DNA from: Nannocystis exedens
GTDB taxonomy: Bacteria > Myxococcota_A > Polyangia > Polyangiales > Polyangiaceae
Length of the DNA: 57,081 nucleotides
Direction of reading: 5' to 3'
Assembly (NCBI GenBank): GCA_945861885.1
Contig: CAMAVR010000016.1
Coordinates: 1 to 57,081, forward strand
In this document: in pieces, positions 8,466 through 17,090 of the stretch
Layout of the letters: each line of letters begins with the position of its first letter
Position numbering within the stretch: position 1 is the stretch's first letter
The notes under the pieces: generated by a model
Databases searched by the model: none
What the model was told of the DNA's origin: nothing
Seen by the model: only the letters and a program-made list of their open reading frames with translations
Program-made: the position numbers and the translations under genes

Positions 8466-9352
8466 GCGCGTGCACGCCTCGATGACGTGGCGCGCCAGTG
8501 CCTGCATACAGGTTTAACGCCGCACCCTTCGCATCGAACCGCATCGCGTCGCGATGGGCAGCGTTGAAGCATTCCGAGATGGCAGAGCGAAAAGTCGTAT
8601 TTCACGGGATCTGCTTGATCAAAACAGGCAAGCGCTGCAGTAATTTCGGCAGCAGCCTGCCATGATAACTGCTTTCGGGTGGTAAACCCTAAGTTGAGCG
8701 AAAGCTTGTGGATGTGGGTGTCGACCGGACATAAGAGTCGGCTCGGGTCAACCGCCCAAAGGCCGAGGTCGACGCCGTCGCTCGGGCGGATCATCCAGCG
8801 CAAAAAAAGCAGCAAGCGCTTGCACCCGCCTCCGCGTCGCGGATCAGGGAGCAGGTGGGCGAGCGCGCGTTCGCCCCGCGCATCGGATTTCGCAATGTGC
8901 GCTTCGTTTCGGATGCTGTCGCAAAAACGGGCGAGCGCCTCCTGCAAGTCAGGCGCCGCTTTGAGGTGGGCGATGAAAAGCTCGCCAAGCGAGCCACTCT
9001 GCCTCTGTGCACGCCGCGCGCCGATAAGCAAACCGGCCAAATCGTCGCCGCGGTAGACACGATGAACCCAACCCTCGAGCTGCATAAAAAGCCGCGCCTC
9101 GTCATCGGCCGCGCGCCAGACCGGCTCGCCGATGCGATCGAGAGCATCGCGCAATTTGGCGCGAATGGTGACAACATTGCCAAAGGCGAGCGACGACGCC
9201 ATGAGCGCAACGAGCTCTTTATCGCGTTCGCCCTTCGCCGCGTGAACGAAACCGACAGGGTCGCTTTCGCGGCGCGCGGCGACATCGCAGCGCGCTCGCA
9301 CAGTGTTTAGCGCGTTTTCAATTGAGCTCTGTGTAGTGACCGTTTTTGTCAT
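8462..9352 (-). CDS. TIGR02757 / DUF2400 family protein with C-terminal cysteine cluster
   Basis: 296 residues from the ATG at 9352. Family blocks include 'DKELVALMASSLAFGNV' near the N terminus, 'LLLFLRWMIRPSDGVDLGLW', and 'CPVDTHIHKLSLNLGFTTRKQLSW', all typical of TIGR02757. The C-terminal part has a helix and four cysteines (CPSRRDAVRCEGCGVKPVC) laid out like the [4Fe-4S] loop of endonuclease III-type glycosylases, so DNA or nucleotide binding is a reasonable inference but not shown. Its start overlaps the end of the upstream lipoprotein by 35 bases and its stop overlaps the TPR gene. A longer frame from 9547 adds basic, non-homologous sequence. Confidence 0.85.
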   Translation of the reverse strand: MTKTVTTQSSIENALNTVRARCDVAARRESDPVGFVHAAKGERDKELVALMASSLAFGNVVTIRAKLRDALDRIGEPVWRAADDEARLFMQLEGWVHRVYRGDDLAGLLIGARRAQRQSGSLGELFIAHLKAAPDLQEALARFCDSIRNEAHIAKSDARGERALAHLLPDPRRGGGCKRLLLFLRWMIRPSDGVDLGLWAVDPSRLLCPVDTHIHKLSLNLGFTTRKQLSWQAAAEITAALACFDQADPVKYDFSLCHLGMLQRCPSRRDAVRCEGCGVKPVCRHWRATSSRRARA

Positions 9353-10448
9353 CTTCGCATGGCGAACTTCGCGCGGAATACCACTCTTCGTCGTCATCCG
9401 TATCGCTGGCCAAATCAGTGGCGACGTCGCCACCAACCGCCAACGCTGTCTTAGACCGCGCGACCGCTTCCGCCAACTCCTGAGGATTCGGCACCTCCGC
9501 CGCGTCGTCAAGCACAACGTCGCTGAGCGAGAGTTGCGGGCCTGCAAGGTCGAGCGGCTCGCTGTTCCCCTCCGGCATCACTCCTGTATCTGGCGCGTTA
9601 ACCATTTTGAAGCGAACCGTCTGCAGATCTTGCTCGACACCCGTGAGCGTTCGCGTTCGGAGCGTCGCTTCATAGTGGCCCGGCACCCAAAATCGAACGC
9701 CGAGCCAGCCGCGTATTCGACCAAATCGCGCAACCTCTGCGCCATCGCGATACACCGTCCACCGGCTCGATGTGAACCATCGATTCGGCGACTGGCGCAC
9801 GAAACGTAACGTTTGCCCGGCCGTGTACATCACATTCTCAAGTGGCCTTTTAATGCCCGCCGTCAGCAAGTTGCAGCTGTTCACGTGGTAGGCGAGCTCG
9901 GCCTCATCGGTTGGGCGCGCTTTGACAACAAACTCGACCGCCGAATTTTCAGCGCGGCAAGCAGTTGGGTCACGTGGCGTGAGGGTCGCCGTGTATTGCC
10001 CAGGAAGGAGCAGCGACAACTTCCACTTTGCCGTGGTGTCGAAGGCTTCGGTACGCAATCTTGGCCCCTTCACGCGCATCGTTGCCGAGTCGACACCTTC
10101 CAGCTGCCCGCCCTCCGACATCTTTGTCACCTGGAGATCGGCGCGACACTCCTGCGAAAAGGAGCCTTTCAGCAAGAACGCTTCGCCAACGAAAAATTCG
10201 CTCTTGGCCAACGTCTCTATCGTGAGAAACGACTCACCACCATCGATGCTCCCCGCGATCGACGCCTCGTGATCAAACGCCTCCAGTTGCGGTACGACCG
10301 CTTGCGGCAGCGAGGCTTGCGGCCGGATATCTCGGTCGGCATCGTAACCTTGTGAACTGTCGGCGGAACAGCCGTAAACCGAAGCACATGCCATCGCGGC
10401 GCACATCAGGCGCGCCGACGAACGAAAAGTAAGAAAAAGCGTGTTCAT
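9318..10448 (-). CDS. lipoprotein of unknown function with beta-sandwich-like repeats
   Basis: The ATG at 10448, preceded by AAGGAC, opens a signal peptide (MNTLFLTFRSSARLMCAAMA) ending in the lipobox ASVYGC, so the mature protein of about 350 residues starts at a lipidated cysteine. The body contains repeated beta-rich units of roughly 90 residues that end in phrases such as 'LLLPGQYTATLTPRD' and 'FWVPGHYEATLRTRTL', suggesting two or three Ig-like modules. The C-terminal 70 residues are acidic and disordered. The frame is open upstream to 10682 but that part lies inside purA on the same strand and has no coding character. Role unknown; probably periplasmic or surface located. Confidence 0.8.
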   Translation of the reverse strand: MNTLFLTFRSSARLMCAAMACASVYGCSADSSQGYDADRDIRPQASLPQAVVPQLEAFDHEASIAGSIDGGESFLTIETLAKSEFFVGEAFLLKGSFSQECRADLQVTKMSEGGQLEGVDSATMRVKGPRLRTEAFDTTAKWKLSLLLPGQYTATLTPRDPTACRAENSAVEFVVKARPTDEAELAYHVNSCNLLTAGIKRPLENVMYTAGQTLRFVRQSPNRWFTSSRWTVYRDGAEVARFGRIRGWLGVRFWVPGHYEATLRTRTLTGVEQDLQTVRFKMVNAPDTGVMPEGNSEPLDLAGPQLSLSDVVLDDAAEVPNPQELAEAVARSKTALAVGGDVATDLASDTDDDEEWYSARSSPCEDDKNGHYTELN

Positions 10449-10515
10449 AAAAAGTCCTTCGAAGGGCCGGTTCGAAACGCGGCGACGGAGGACGATGGCA
10501 GGGAGAAGTGCGATG

Positions 10516-11802
10516 TCAAACGTCGATCGAATCGAATATCCCTGATGTCCCGATTGTCTCGTCGCGTGATGGCCCGACGCTGATAAGCGTGACCGCGCAT
10601 TCGACGTTTTTCTCGATAAATTCGATGTATTTTTGGACTGCCGCGGGGAGACGAGAACGGTCACGAATCGCCGAGATGTCATCCGTCCATGTCGCCAAGT
10701 TCTCGTACACAGGTATCGCCGTCGCCAAATCGTCGATCGGAAATTCGTCTGTCTCGGTGCCGTTTACGCGATAACGAACGCACACTTTGAGCTCTTTCAT
10801 CCCGCTCAAAACATCGATCTTGGTCAGTGCGATTGCGTCGATCCCGTTCACTCGCACGGCGTACCTGAGTGCTGGCAAATCAAGCCAGCCGGTGCGCCGT
10901 GGACGGCCGGTTACCGAACCGTATTCTTGCCCGACGTTTCGCAAATGATCGCCCGCGTCGTCGACAAGTTCGGTCGGAAACGGGCCGCCACCAACGCGCG
11001 TGCAGTACGCCTTTACAAGACCAAGGCAAAAATCGATTTGCGACGGGCCGACTCCCGAACCGACGCACGCGCCACCCGCCACCGAATGCGACGAGGTAAC
11101 AAACGGATACGTGCCGAAATCGATATCGAGAAGCGCTCCCTGCGCCCCTTCGAACAGCACGTTTTTCTCTGCGCGAACGGCCCCTTGCACCATCGGCGCG
11201 GTGTCGGCAATGAGCGGCGTGAGCCTTGGCACGAGCGACAAAAGCGATGTGACGACCGCTTCAACCTCGGGCGGCTCGTCGCCGAGCGCTCTGATCACCG
11301 GTGACCACGCAGCGACCGCTGCGCCAATAAGATGGCGCAACTTTGTTGCGTCGCGCAAATCGCCCAGGCGAACGCCTCTTCGTGCCGCCTTATCTTCGTA
11401 ACATGGCCCAACCCCTCGTTTTGTCGTGCCGATCGCATCGGGGCCGGCCTCGCGCAATGTGTCGATGAGCACATGGTAGGGGGTTATCACGTGCGCTTTG
11501 TCGGACGCGAAGAGCCTTCCAGCATAGCGCACGTTGCGGCGGTCGAGCTCATCGAGCTCCCCCACGAGTGTCGCCGGGTCGATCGCCATCCCCTGGCCGA
11601 GAATACAAGCTGTCTTCTCGTGCAAAATTCCGCTTGGAATGAGGCGAACGATAAGTTTTGCGCCGTTGACGACAAGGGTGTGCCCTGCGTTCGGGCCGCC
11701 TGCATACCTGACGACCATATCGGCCGCTTCCGTGCAGATGTCGACGACCTTCCCCTTCCCTTCGTCACCCCATTGCGCCCCAACGACTACAACTGAACTC
11801 AT
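10516..11802 (-). CDS. purA: adenylosuccinate synthetase
   Basis: Joins IMP and aspartate at the cost of GTP, the first committed step to AMP. The P-loop-like GAQWGDEGKGK at residues 8-18 and the IMP/aspartate loops (GGPNAGHT, TTKRGVGPCYEDKAAR, GAQGALLDIDFGTYPFVTSSH) are all present, as is the late 'TKIDVLSG' guanine-binding motif. 428 residues is the family length. The ATG has a strong ribosome binding site (GGAGGAGT) and follows the 28-base palindrome at 11815-11842. Confidence 0.97.
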   Translation of the reverse strand: MSSVVVVGAQWGDEGKGKVVDICTEAADMVVRYAGGPNAGHTLVVNGAKLIVRLIPSGILHEKTACILGQGMAIDPATLVGELDELDRRNVRYAGRLFASDKAHVITPYHVLIDTLREAGPDAIGTTKRGVGPCYEDKAARRGVRLGDLRDATKLRHLIGAAVAAWSPVIRALGDEPPEVEAVVTSLLSLVPRLTPLIADTAPMVQGAVRAEKNVLFEGAQGALLDIDFGTYPFVTSSHSVAGGACVGSGVGPSQIDFCLGLVKAYCTRVGGGPFPTELVDDAGDHLRNVGQEYGSVTGRPRRTGWLDLPALRYAVRVNGIDAIALTKIDVLSGMKELKVCVRYRVNGTETDEFPIDDLATAIPVYENLATWTDDISAIRDRSRLPAAVQKYIEFIEKNVECAVTLISVGPSRDETIGTSGIFDSIDV

Positions 11803-11814
11803 ATACTCCTCCAG

Positions 11815-11842
11815 GCGGCGGGGGACGAGCCCCCGCCCTACA
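11815..11842. repeat. 28-base GC-rich palindromic repeat, copy 1
   Basis: Arms GGCGGGGG and CCCCCGCC flank a 5-base loop (ACGAG), followed by CTACA. The same 28 bases occur in opposite orientation at 14609-14636. It lies between the 3' end of the membrane protein gene and the purA ribosome binding site, so its transcript hairpin would fall in the purA leader. Confidence 0.8.
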
Positions 11843-11850
11843 GCATTATC

Positions 11851-12786
11851 TTAACTAGCCTCACCGTCGACCGGTTCGTGTTCATTGACGTCGACTGTTC
11901 GCCGAAATATCCGAAGGGCGATGCGACCGAGCGGCGCAAACTGCTCAATGCTCTCGGCGACCTCGGGGTGGCGGTCGAGCGCGCGGTCGTCGGTGATCGT
12001 CGAGATTGCGGGCAGAATGACTAGCGCAATCGACGAAATTAAACGTCGCGACCCACCGTGACGGCGCGGGCGATGCATGCACACAATGGGCGCCAAGTAG
12101 GCGCCGACGGCGATCACCGCGATATTTACAAAGGGGCGCAAATCGACTTCGGGCCGCTTTAATACGCCAAAAATACCGAGTATTTCGCTATTTTCTCCGC
12201 TCGGCTCGCCTTTCCAAATGCCGACCGCGAGCAGCAGTAGTGCGACGACCGCGGCGACTCCGGTTGTGGTCACCGGGTCGACCGCGCGCGGCGACGATGC
12301 ACCAAGCCGTGCCAACATCCGGCGGAGCGGACCAAAGAGCGTCGCAACGACAACAAATGCTGCAAACAGATAGGCTGACGCGACCAGCGCGAGCTCAAAG
12401 CCGACGACGCGGGGCGAACCGCCAGCGAGCGCCACGGCAGAATGAGAAACGGCGACCGACCAGGCAAATGCGGCTAGCACAACAAGTGGAGCAAGCGCCG
12501 CATAGCGCACGCGAACGAATAGCTGCTCGGCGCGAATCGCCGCGAAATGCTCGTCGAGCGAATGAGGGCGCGACGGCTCCCACAGCAGCGACATAATTAC
12601 AACGATCGCCGCGATCGCGAGCGCGACGGGATGGATGACACCGATTTCAATCGATGCCACGCGATAAAAGCTCCCCCGCGACGGTGCCGCTGCAACAATA
12701 CCGCGCGACTCGACGACGCTTACAATGAGACCTCCAACGCTTCCGCCGGCCAGTCCGAACAACAGTCGTTTGAAACTCTTCTTCAA
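11851..12786 (-). CDS. polytopic membrane protein of unknown function
   Basis: 311 residues with about seven hydrophobic segments (first at residues 8-26 with a Gly-rich GLAGGSVGGLIVSVVES pattern, the rest at about 47-67, 96-118, 130-152, 175-192, 212-232 and 245-262). The C-terminal 45 residues are soluble. The layout resembles the membrane domain that precedes sulfatase domains in some myxobacterial proteins, and the ending 'DVNEHEPVDGE' resembles the spacer before the catalytic domain there; if so the sulfatase part is missing. This is inference only. Start is a TTG at 12786, 12 bases after xerC, so co-transcription with xerC is likely. Confidence 0.65.
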   Translation of the reverse strand: MKKSFKRLLFGLAGGSVGGLIVSVVESRGIVAAAPSRGSFYRVASIEIGVIHPVALAIAAIVVIMSLLWEPSRPHSLDEHFAAIRAEQLFVRVRYAALAPLVVLAAFAWSVAVSHSAVALAGGSPRVVGFELALVASAYLFAAFVVVATLFGPLRRMLARLGASSPRAVDPVTTTGVAAVVALLLLAVGIWKGEPSGENSEILGIFGVLKRPEVDLRPFVNIAVIAVGAYLAPIVCMHRPRRHGGSRRLISSIALVILPAISTITDDRALDRHPEVAESIEQFAPLGRIALRIFRRTVDVNEHEPVDGEAS

Positions 12787-12798
12787 GGCTTGCCGATG

Positions 12799-13776
12799 TT
12801 ACTTCGAGCCGCGTGTGTTCGCGAGCGGATGCGCCGCATCGTATACACGCATGATGTGATCGATCGATACATGCGTGTATCGCTGCGTCGTCGCGAGCGA
12901 CGCGTGCCCTAAAAGCTCTTGAATCACGCGGAGATCGGCCCCTCCATTAAGAAGATGCGTCGCACATGTGTGCCGAAGCGCGTGCGGATGCAAATCGGCT
13001 CGGCCGGCACCAAGCGCCCCGTACTTTTGAACCATCAACTGCACGGCCCGCACCCCGATACGAGCACCACGAGCCGATAAAAAAAGCGCCTTTTTACACT
13101 GCGTCGCCCGAGAAGGATGCGCCAACGACGGCCTTACTGCGAGATAGGCACGCATCGCTTCGACGGCGCACTCACCCAGCGGAACAATCCGCTCTTTCCC
13201 CCCTTTTCCGAGAACTCTCGCGCGCGCGTCGTCCAGATCGACACTTGTTATATCGAGGCCGCACGCTTCACTTACGCGCAGCCCCGAACTGTACAGAAGT
13301 TCAAGAATCGCGCGATCGCGAAGCGACACCGGCGAATCGGCGTTGGGCGCCTCAACAACTTCTCGCGCCGCGTCAACGGATAGAAACATCGGCAAATTTC
13401 GGCGTACTTTCGGCGATGCCAAATGCTCGCTCGGATTTTCGCGGATGATCCCGCGACGCATCATCCAGCGCATCCACGCGCGAACCGCGGCGATTTTTCG
13501 CGCGATTGACGCCGTTGAGTGCGTTCGTACAAGCTCGCCCAGCCACGCGCGCAATACATACACATCAATATCGGCAACAGCGACCGGCCGCGGACCGGCG
13601 CGACCGCTATCTTCGGCGCCATCCTTCCGCGCAACAAACGCCGCCAAACTCTGAATATCGCGGCGGTACGCTGCAACAGTGTGCTTCGACGCCCGGCGCT
13701 CCGCCGCAAGATGTTCAACGAACCGATCGACGGTAGGATCGATCGCGCCCGATATGTGTCGAGACGACTTCTTCAA
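12799..13776 (-). CDS. xerC: tyrosine recombinase XerC/D type
   Basis: Site-specific recombinase that would resolve chromosome dimers or act at att-like sites. It has a SAM-like N-terminal core-binding domain (residues 15-110, 'SKHTVAAYRRDI') and a catalytic domain with all expected residues: R167 (GLRVSEA), K191, H265-R268 (HPHALRHTCATHLL), H291 (LLGHASL) and the nucleophile Y300 (QRYTHV). 325 residues, slightly longer than usual through a short insert around DGAEDSG. The start is a TTG with no clear ribosome binding site, so the N terminus is uncertain by a few residues. No integrase-type neighbours (excisionase, att repeat) are seen, which fits a housekeeping XerC. Confidence 0.9.
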   Translation of the reverse strand: MKKSSRHISGAIDPTVDRFVEHLAAERRASKHTVAAYRRDIQSLAAFVARKDGAEDSGRAGPRPVAVADIDVYVLRAWLGELVRTHSTASIARKIAAVRAWMRWMMRRGIIRENPSEHLASPKVRRNLPMFLSVDAAREVVEAPNADSPVSLRDRAILELLYSSGLRVSEACGLDITSVDLDDARARVLGKGGKERIVPLGECAVEAMRAYLAVRPSLAHPSRATQCKKALFLSARGARIGVRAVQLMVQKYGALGAGRADLHPHALRHTCATHLLNGGADLRVIQELLGHASLATTQRYTHVSIDHIMRVYDAAHPLANTRGSK

Positions 13777-13792
13777 TATCCCAAATATACAT

Positions 13793-13829
13793 AAAAAAGC
13801 GCTGGTTTTCAGCCGAAAACCAACGCCTT
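13793..13829 (-). terminator. intrinsic terminator after the Cys-rich lipoprotein gene
   Basis: On the minus strand the arm GCGTTGGTTTTC pairs with GAAAACCAGCGC around a GGCT loop and is followed by six T. It lies 31 bases past the lipoprotein stop and 17 bases upstream of the xerC start, so it separates the two transcripts. It shares stem sequence with the hairpin at 647-705. Confidence 0.85.
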
Positions 13830-13859
13830 TCTCGCTACTGTTTTAGCAGCCCCCAACAC

Positions 13860-14450
13860 TTACTGAAGCGTTGTCGGCGCTCCTGGTACTGATGGCGTTG
13901 ACGGCATTGACGGCATTCCCGGCACCGACGGCATCCCGGGGATGCCTGATCCTGCGGTTATCGCGTCTGTTACGCATTTTGCTCCCGCTGCGATCTCGTC
14001 GTCGCAATCAACCGGCACGACCGCGCCGTCCGCATCGCACTTGAGCTCTGATTTGATCGCGCAGACTGTTGCCTCGCGGACCGCTCCCGTGCAGTCAGGC
14101 GGGATTGCTGCCATACGGGCGACGCACTCGCTCTCCGACCGAAAAATCGGCTTGGAGCAATTCGCTGTTTTTGCGTGCTCGTTCATCGCTTTGCATGCTG
14201 CTGTTCGCGATTCGGCCGTCGTCAGGCTCATATCGGCTGGAACCCCCGGCGTTCCGGCGGTTGGCGTGACAGCTGGTGGGTCTGTCGTTGGTGTGCCGGT
14301 CGTTGGAATTGCCGGCGTTCCCGTCGTTGGCGTCGTCGCTCCAGGCGCTCCAGGCGCCGGCCTTGTGGTTGCCGTCCCCGACGAATCAGAGTCGCCGCAG
14401 CCGACTAGAAGACCGACACAACAGGCCATACTCAAAAATGATAGACGCAT
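13860..14450 (-). CDS. Cys-rich lipoprotein with Pro/Thr-rich linker
   Basis: Signal peptide with lipobox LLVGC, then about 55 residues of Pro/Thr/Gly repeats (TGTPAIPTTGTPTTDPP), then a helical domain with eight cysteines between residues 85 and 160 (CKAMNEHAKTANC, CVARMAAIPPDC, VCAIKSELKC, PVDC, KC), which probably forms disulfides outside the cytoplasm. The last 35 residues repeat the G-M/V-P-S motif. The ATG is preceded by GAGGTG. Function not recognised. The architecture parallels the lipoprotein at 18744-19487, though the cysteine spacing differs. Ends before the terminator at 13793-13829. Confidence 0.8.
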   Translation of the reverse strand: MRLSFLSMACCVGLLVGCGDSDSSGTATTRPAPGAPGATTPTTGTPAIPTTGTPTTDPPAVTPTAGTPGVPADMSLTTAESRTAACKAMNEHAKTANCSKPIFRSESECVARMAAIPPDCTGAVREATVCAIKSELKCDADGAVVPVDCDDEIAAGAKCVTDAITAGSGIPGMPSVPGMPSMPSTPSVPGAPTTLQ

Positions 14451-14608
14451 ACTTCACCTCGGTTGGTTCATCCGATGAATACTACAATCCCCCCCGAGCG
14501 CCGGTCGCGATGCTGTGGCGACCAAGCGCGGCCCGAATTAGTGAATCGCTTCCAGCCCGTCAAGCGAAACACGACGCGAGCGCGCTCGTCCCCACGCCGT
14601 ACAACGCC

Positions 14609-14636
14609 TGTAGGGCGGGGGCTCGTCCCCCGCCGC
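14609..14636. repeat. 28-base GC-rich palindromic repeat, copy 2
   Basis: Inverted, identical copy of 11815-11842 (TGTAGGGCGGGGGCTCG and on to CCCCCGCCGC). It lies 11 bases past the stop of the cysteine desulfurase gene. Its stem could act as a processing or termination signal for the minus-strand transcript. Confidence 0.8.
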
Positions 14637-14647
14637 TCGAACCCCCG

Positions 14648-15781
14648 TCAACCAGCGCGCGAAAATAGCTTTTCGAAAACGCGAATCGTCTCTTCGACAT
14701 CGTCATCGGTCGTCTCTTCACCGAGCGAGATTCGGATGCTCGATGCCGCGCGATCGGCCCCCACCATCGCAGTGATCGCAGGCGACGGTTCGATCGTCCC
14801 CGCACTGCACGCGCTGCCGCTCGATACCGATATGCCTTCGAGATCAAGCGCGGCTACAAGCTCTGCACCGACCCACCCTGGAATGCTCAAATTCGTAATG
14901 TGCGGCGCTCGCACACTCTCGCCGCCGTTCACCACGATCGCGTTATTGCGTTCGCAGAGCGCACGCTCGATCCGATCGCGCTTTGCCGCCACGGCCGCGT
15001 ATGCACTCACGCTTTCGATCGCATGCGCCACTGCGCAAGCAACTCCCGCTGCCGCGACCGGATCGACCGTCCCGGGGCGGAGACCTTTTTCTTGGCCCCC
15101 TCCTCCAAACATCGCTTCAACGCGGAAACATGGCGACGTAATCAACGCGCCAACGCCTTTCGGACCGCGAATTTTATGCGCGGCAAACGCGCGCGAATCT
15201 CCGAGGCGACGTCGCGCTTCGATCCGCCCGAACGCCTGCACTGAATCGACATGCATGCGCGCGCCGTACTTCTGCGCAAGGTCGCTCACTTCGGTCACCG
15301 GCTGCACCGCGCCCGTTTCGTGATTCACTTCTTGCATCGTCACGAGCTTTACGCCGCCCGACTTAAGCGCCTCTTCGATGTCGTCCAGATCGACAACACC
15401 CGCCGACGTCACGCGCGCCCAATGCACCGTCGCGCGGCCACTTTTCTCGATCATTTCGGCCGTTTTCGTGACCGAAGGGTGCTCGATGCGACTCGTGACG
15501 AGCACACTTTTTTTATCGACTTGATCGGCGAATGCCGACTGAAGCGCCAAGTTGTTCGCCTCAGTGCCGCCTGACGTGAACAGAACATCGCGTGGGTCGC
15601 CGCCGCACATTTTCGCGATCGCCGCGCGCGCATCTTCGACCAACGCGCGCGCCTGCCGCCCGTGCGAATGAATGCTCGCGGGATTGCCCCACGACAATTC
15701 GGCCGCGCGACGCATCGCTTCGATCACCTCCGGAAGAGGCGGCGTCGTTGCGTTCCAATCGAGATAGATGCGGCGTGCCAT
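14648..15781 (-). CDS. cysteine desulfurase (NifS/IscS family)
   Basis: PLP enzyme that converts cysteine to alanine and passes the sulfur to iron-sulfur or thio-cofactor assembly. Seen: DWNATTPP at the N terminus, SGGTEANN, H101 stacking on PLP, K203 as the Schiff-base lysine (AAHKIRGPKG), RPGT, and the catalytic C325 in SSGSACSAG, the short-loop form of group I-like enzymes. 377 residues is typical. Start ATG lies 3 bases after the receiver-kinase stop, so the two are co-transcribed. No iscU, iscA or mnmA neighbour helps decide between Fe-S assembly and tRNA thiolation. Confidence 0.92.
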   Translation of the reverse strand: MARRIYLDWNATTPPLPEVIEAMRRAAELSWGNPASIHSHGRQARALVEDARAAIAKMCGGDPRDVLFTSGGTEANNLALQSAFADQVDKKSVLVTSRIEHPSVTKTAEMIEKSGRATVHWARVTSAGVVDLDDIEEALKSGGVKLVTMQEVNHETGAVQPVTEVSDLAQKYGARMHVDSVQAFGRIEARRRLGDSRAFAAHKIRGPKGVGALITSPCFRVEAMFGGGGQEKGLRPGTVDPVAAAGVACAVAHAIESVSAYAAVAAKRDRIERALCERNNAIVVNGGESVRAPHITNLSIPGWVGAELVAALDLEGISVSSGSACSAGTIEPSPAITAMVGADRAASSIRISLGEETTDDDVEETIRVFEKLFSRAG

Positions 15782-15784
15782 GAG

Positions 15785-17005
15785 CTACGGAACTATCGGC
15801 CCAGCAACAGCCGATGCGCGATGCGCCACTGTCAGCTCAAACGCCGCGCCTGGCAAGTATGTCCCTTCGATCGTAGCCCCCGACATGACAGTTAGATCGC
15901 CACCAAGCCCACGCGCCACGCGACGCGCGATCGCGAGCCCAACGCCAACGCCCCCGTGAGCTCGCGTCGACGACCCGTCGAGCTGATAAAACGGCTGAAA
16001 AACCTGCTCCGCATGCTCCGGGCGAACACCTGGACCCGAGTCCGCGATGAGCAGCTCGTATCGATCATCGCGTTTGCACACGCGCACGCCGATCACTCCG
16101 CCTTCAGGTGTAAACTTGACGGCGTTGTCGAGAATTTGCAGGATCGCGCGCGACAAGCGATCCGAATCGCCATACGCCGCGAGCGGGCCTCGCGGGAGCT
16201 CTTCGCGCAGAGTAATGTTGCGATCGGCAAGCGCATCGGCTTGATTGGCAACCGCTCGACGAACGGTGTCGAGAAAATCATATTCGCGGTAAAAAAAGCG
16301 CATTTTACCGGTTTCGAGGCCAGTCACGTCGATCAAATTATCGAGCGTGGCGCGAAGCCGGCGAACGCAATCATCCATCGCCCGAAGCGCTTTGCCTTGT
16401 GGCTTTGCTACCGGACCTAGCTCTTCGTCGATCAGCATGTGCAAGTAGCCGACGATTGGCGTCATAGGCGTGGCCAATTCGTGCGAAATATTCCGATAAA
16501 ATTCGGTTCGTAGGCGATCGAGCTCGCGAAGGCGCTCGTTCGCCACCGACAGTTCGGCCACTTTCGCTTCGAGGTGCGCGACGATGCGCCCCCCTTGCAG
16601 GCGAAGTTTCGCTTCGGCACCATCGCTGCTCGCAGGGATCGCCTCGCGATACCCGCCGAGAAATTCTCCGACCTGCTTTGCGAAGCGGCGCGCGTCGATC
16701 GGCTTTTCGATAAACCCGTCGCAGCCGACGGCGAAGCTCGTCTCTTTATCCCCCTCGGCCGTAATCGCAACGATTGGCACGCCTTTCAGCGACAGCTCGC
16801 TGCGTAAGCGCAATGTCACTTCGTAGCCGTCAAGCCCAGGAATATTCAGGTCGACGAGGACAAGATCGAAGTGCTCAGAAATCGCGAGGCGGACGCCCTC
16901 GAGTCCGTCGGCCGCATCTTGAACGTAATGCCCTTCGGGTTGAAGAAGCTTGCGAACAAGAAGGCGATTTCTTGGGTCGTCTTCGATATGTAATACGCGG
17001 GCCAT
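15785..17005 (-). CDS. hybrid two-component protein: receiver followed by histidine kinase
   Basis: Cytosolic signalling protein of 406 residues with no membrane segment. Residues 1-120 form a receiver with phospho-acceptor D52 (LVLVDLNIPG), D9/D10 and K101. A coiled linker (about 135-165) leads into the HisKA helix with H175 (NISHELATPMTP), then HATPase motifs DNAVKFTPEGG, DSGPGV and GVGVGLAIA. The receiver-first order means its kinase is likely controlled by phosphorylation from another kinase. No partner regulator is adjacent. It is immediately upstream of the cysteine desulfurase and divergent from lnt (86-base spacer). Confidence 0.93.
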   Translation of the reverse strand: MARVLHIEDDPRNRLLVRKLLQPEGHYVQDAADGLEGVRLAISEHFDLVLVDLNIPGLDGYEVTLRLRSELSLKGVPIVAITAEGDKETSFAVGCDGFIEKPIDARRFAKQVGEFLGGYREAIPASSDGAEAKLRLQGGRIVAHLEAKVAELSVANERLRELDRLRTEFYRNISHELATPMTPIVGYLHMLIDEELGPVAKPQGKALRAMDDCVRRLRATLDNLIDVTGLETGKMRFFYREYDFLDTVRRAVANQADALADRNITLREELPRGPLAAYGDSDRLSRAILQILDNAVKFTPEGGVIGVRVCKRDDRYELLIADSGPGVRPEHAEQVFQPFYQLDGSSTRAHGGVGVGLAIARRVARGLGGDLTVMSGATIEGTYLPGAAFELTVAHRASAVAGPIVP

Positions 17006-17090
17006 TTGCGTCGATTCTAGCTTGCTTTACAGACTAGGCTCATTAACCGTACTCACGCACCTGCTTTCAATTCCCATTTTGGCGAACCGC

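Noticed and set aside
14463..15323. 286-residue plus-strand frame
   Set aside because: Antisense to the cysteine desulfurase and composed of Arg/Ser/Pro; the minus strand has all PLP-enzyme motifs.
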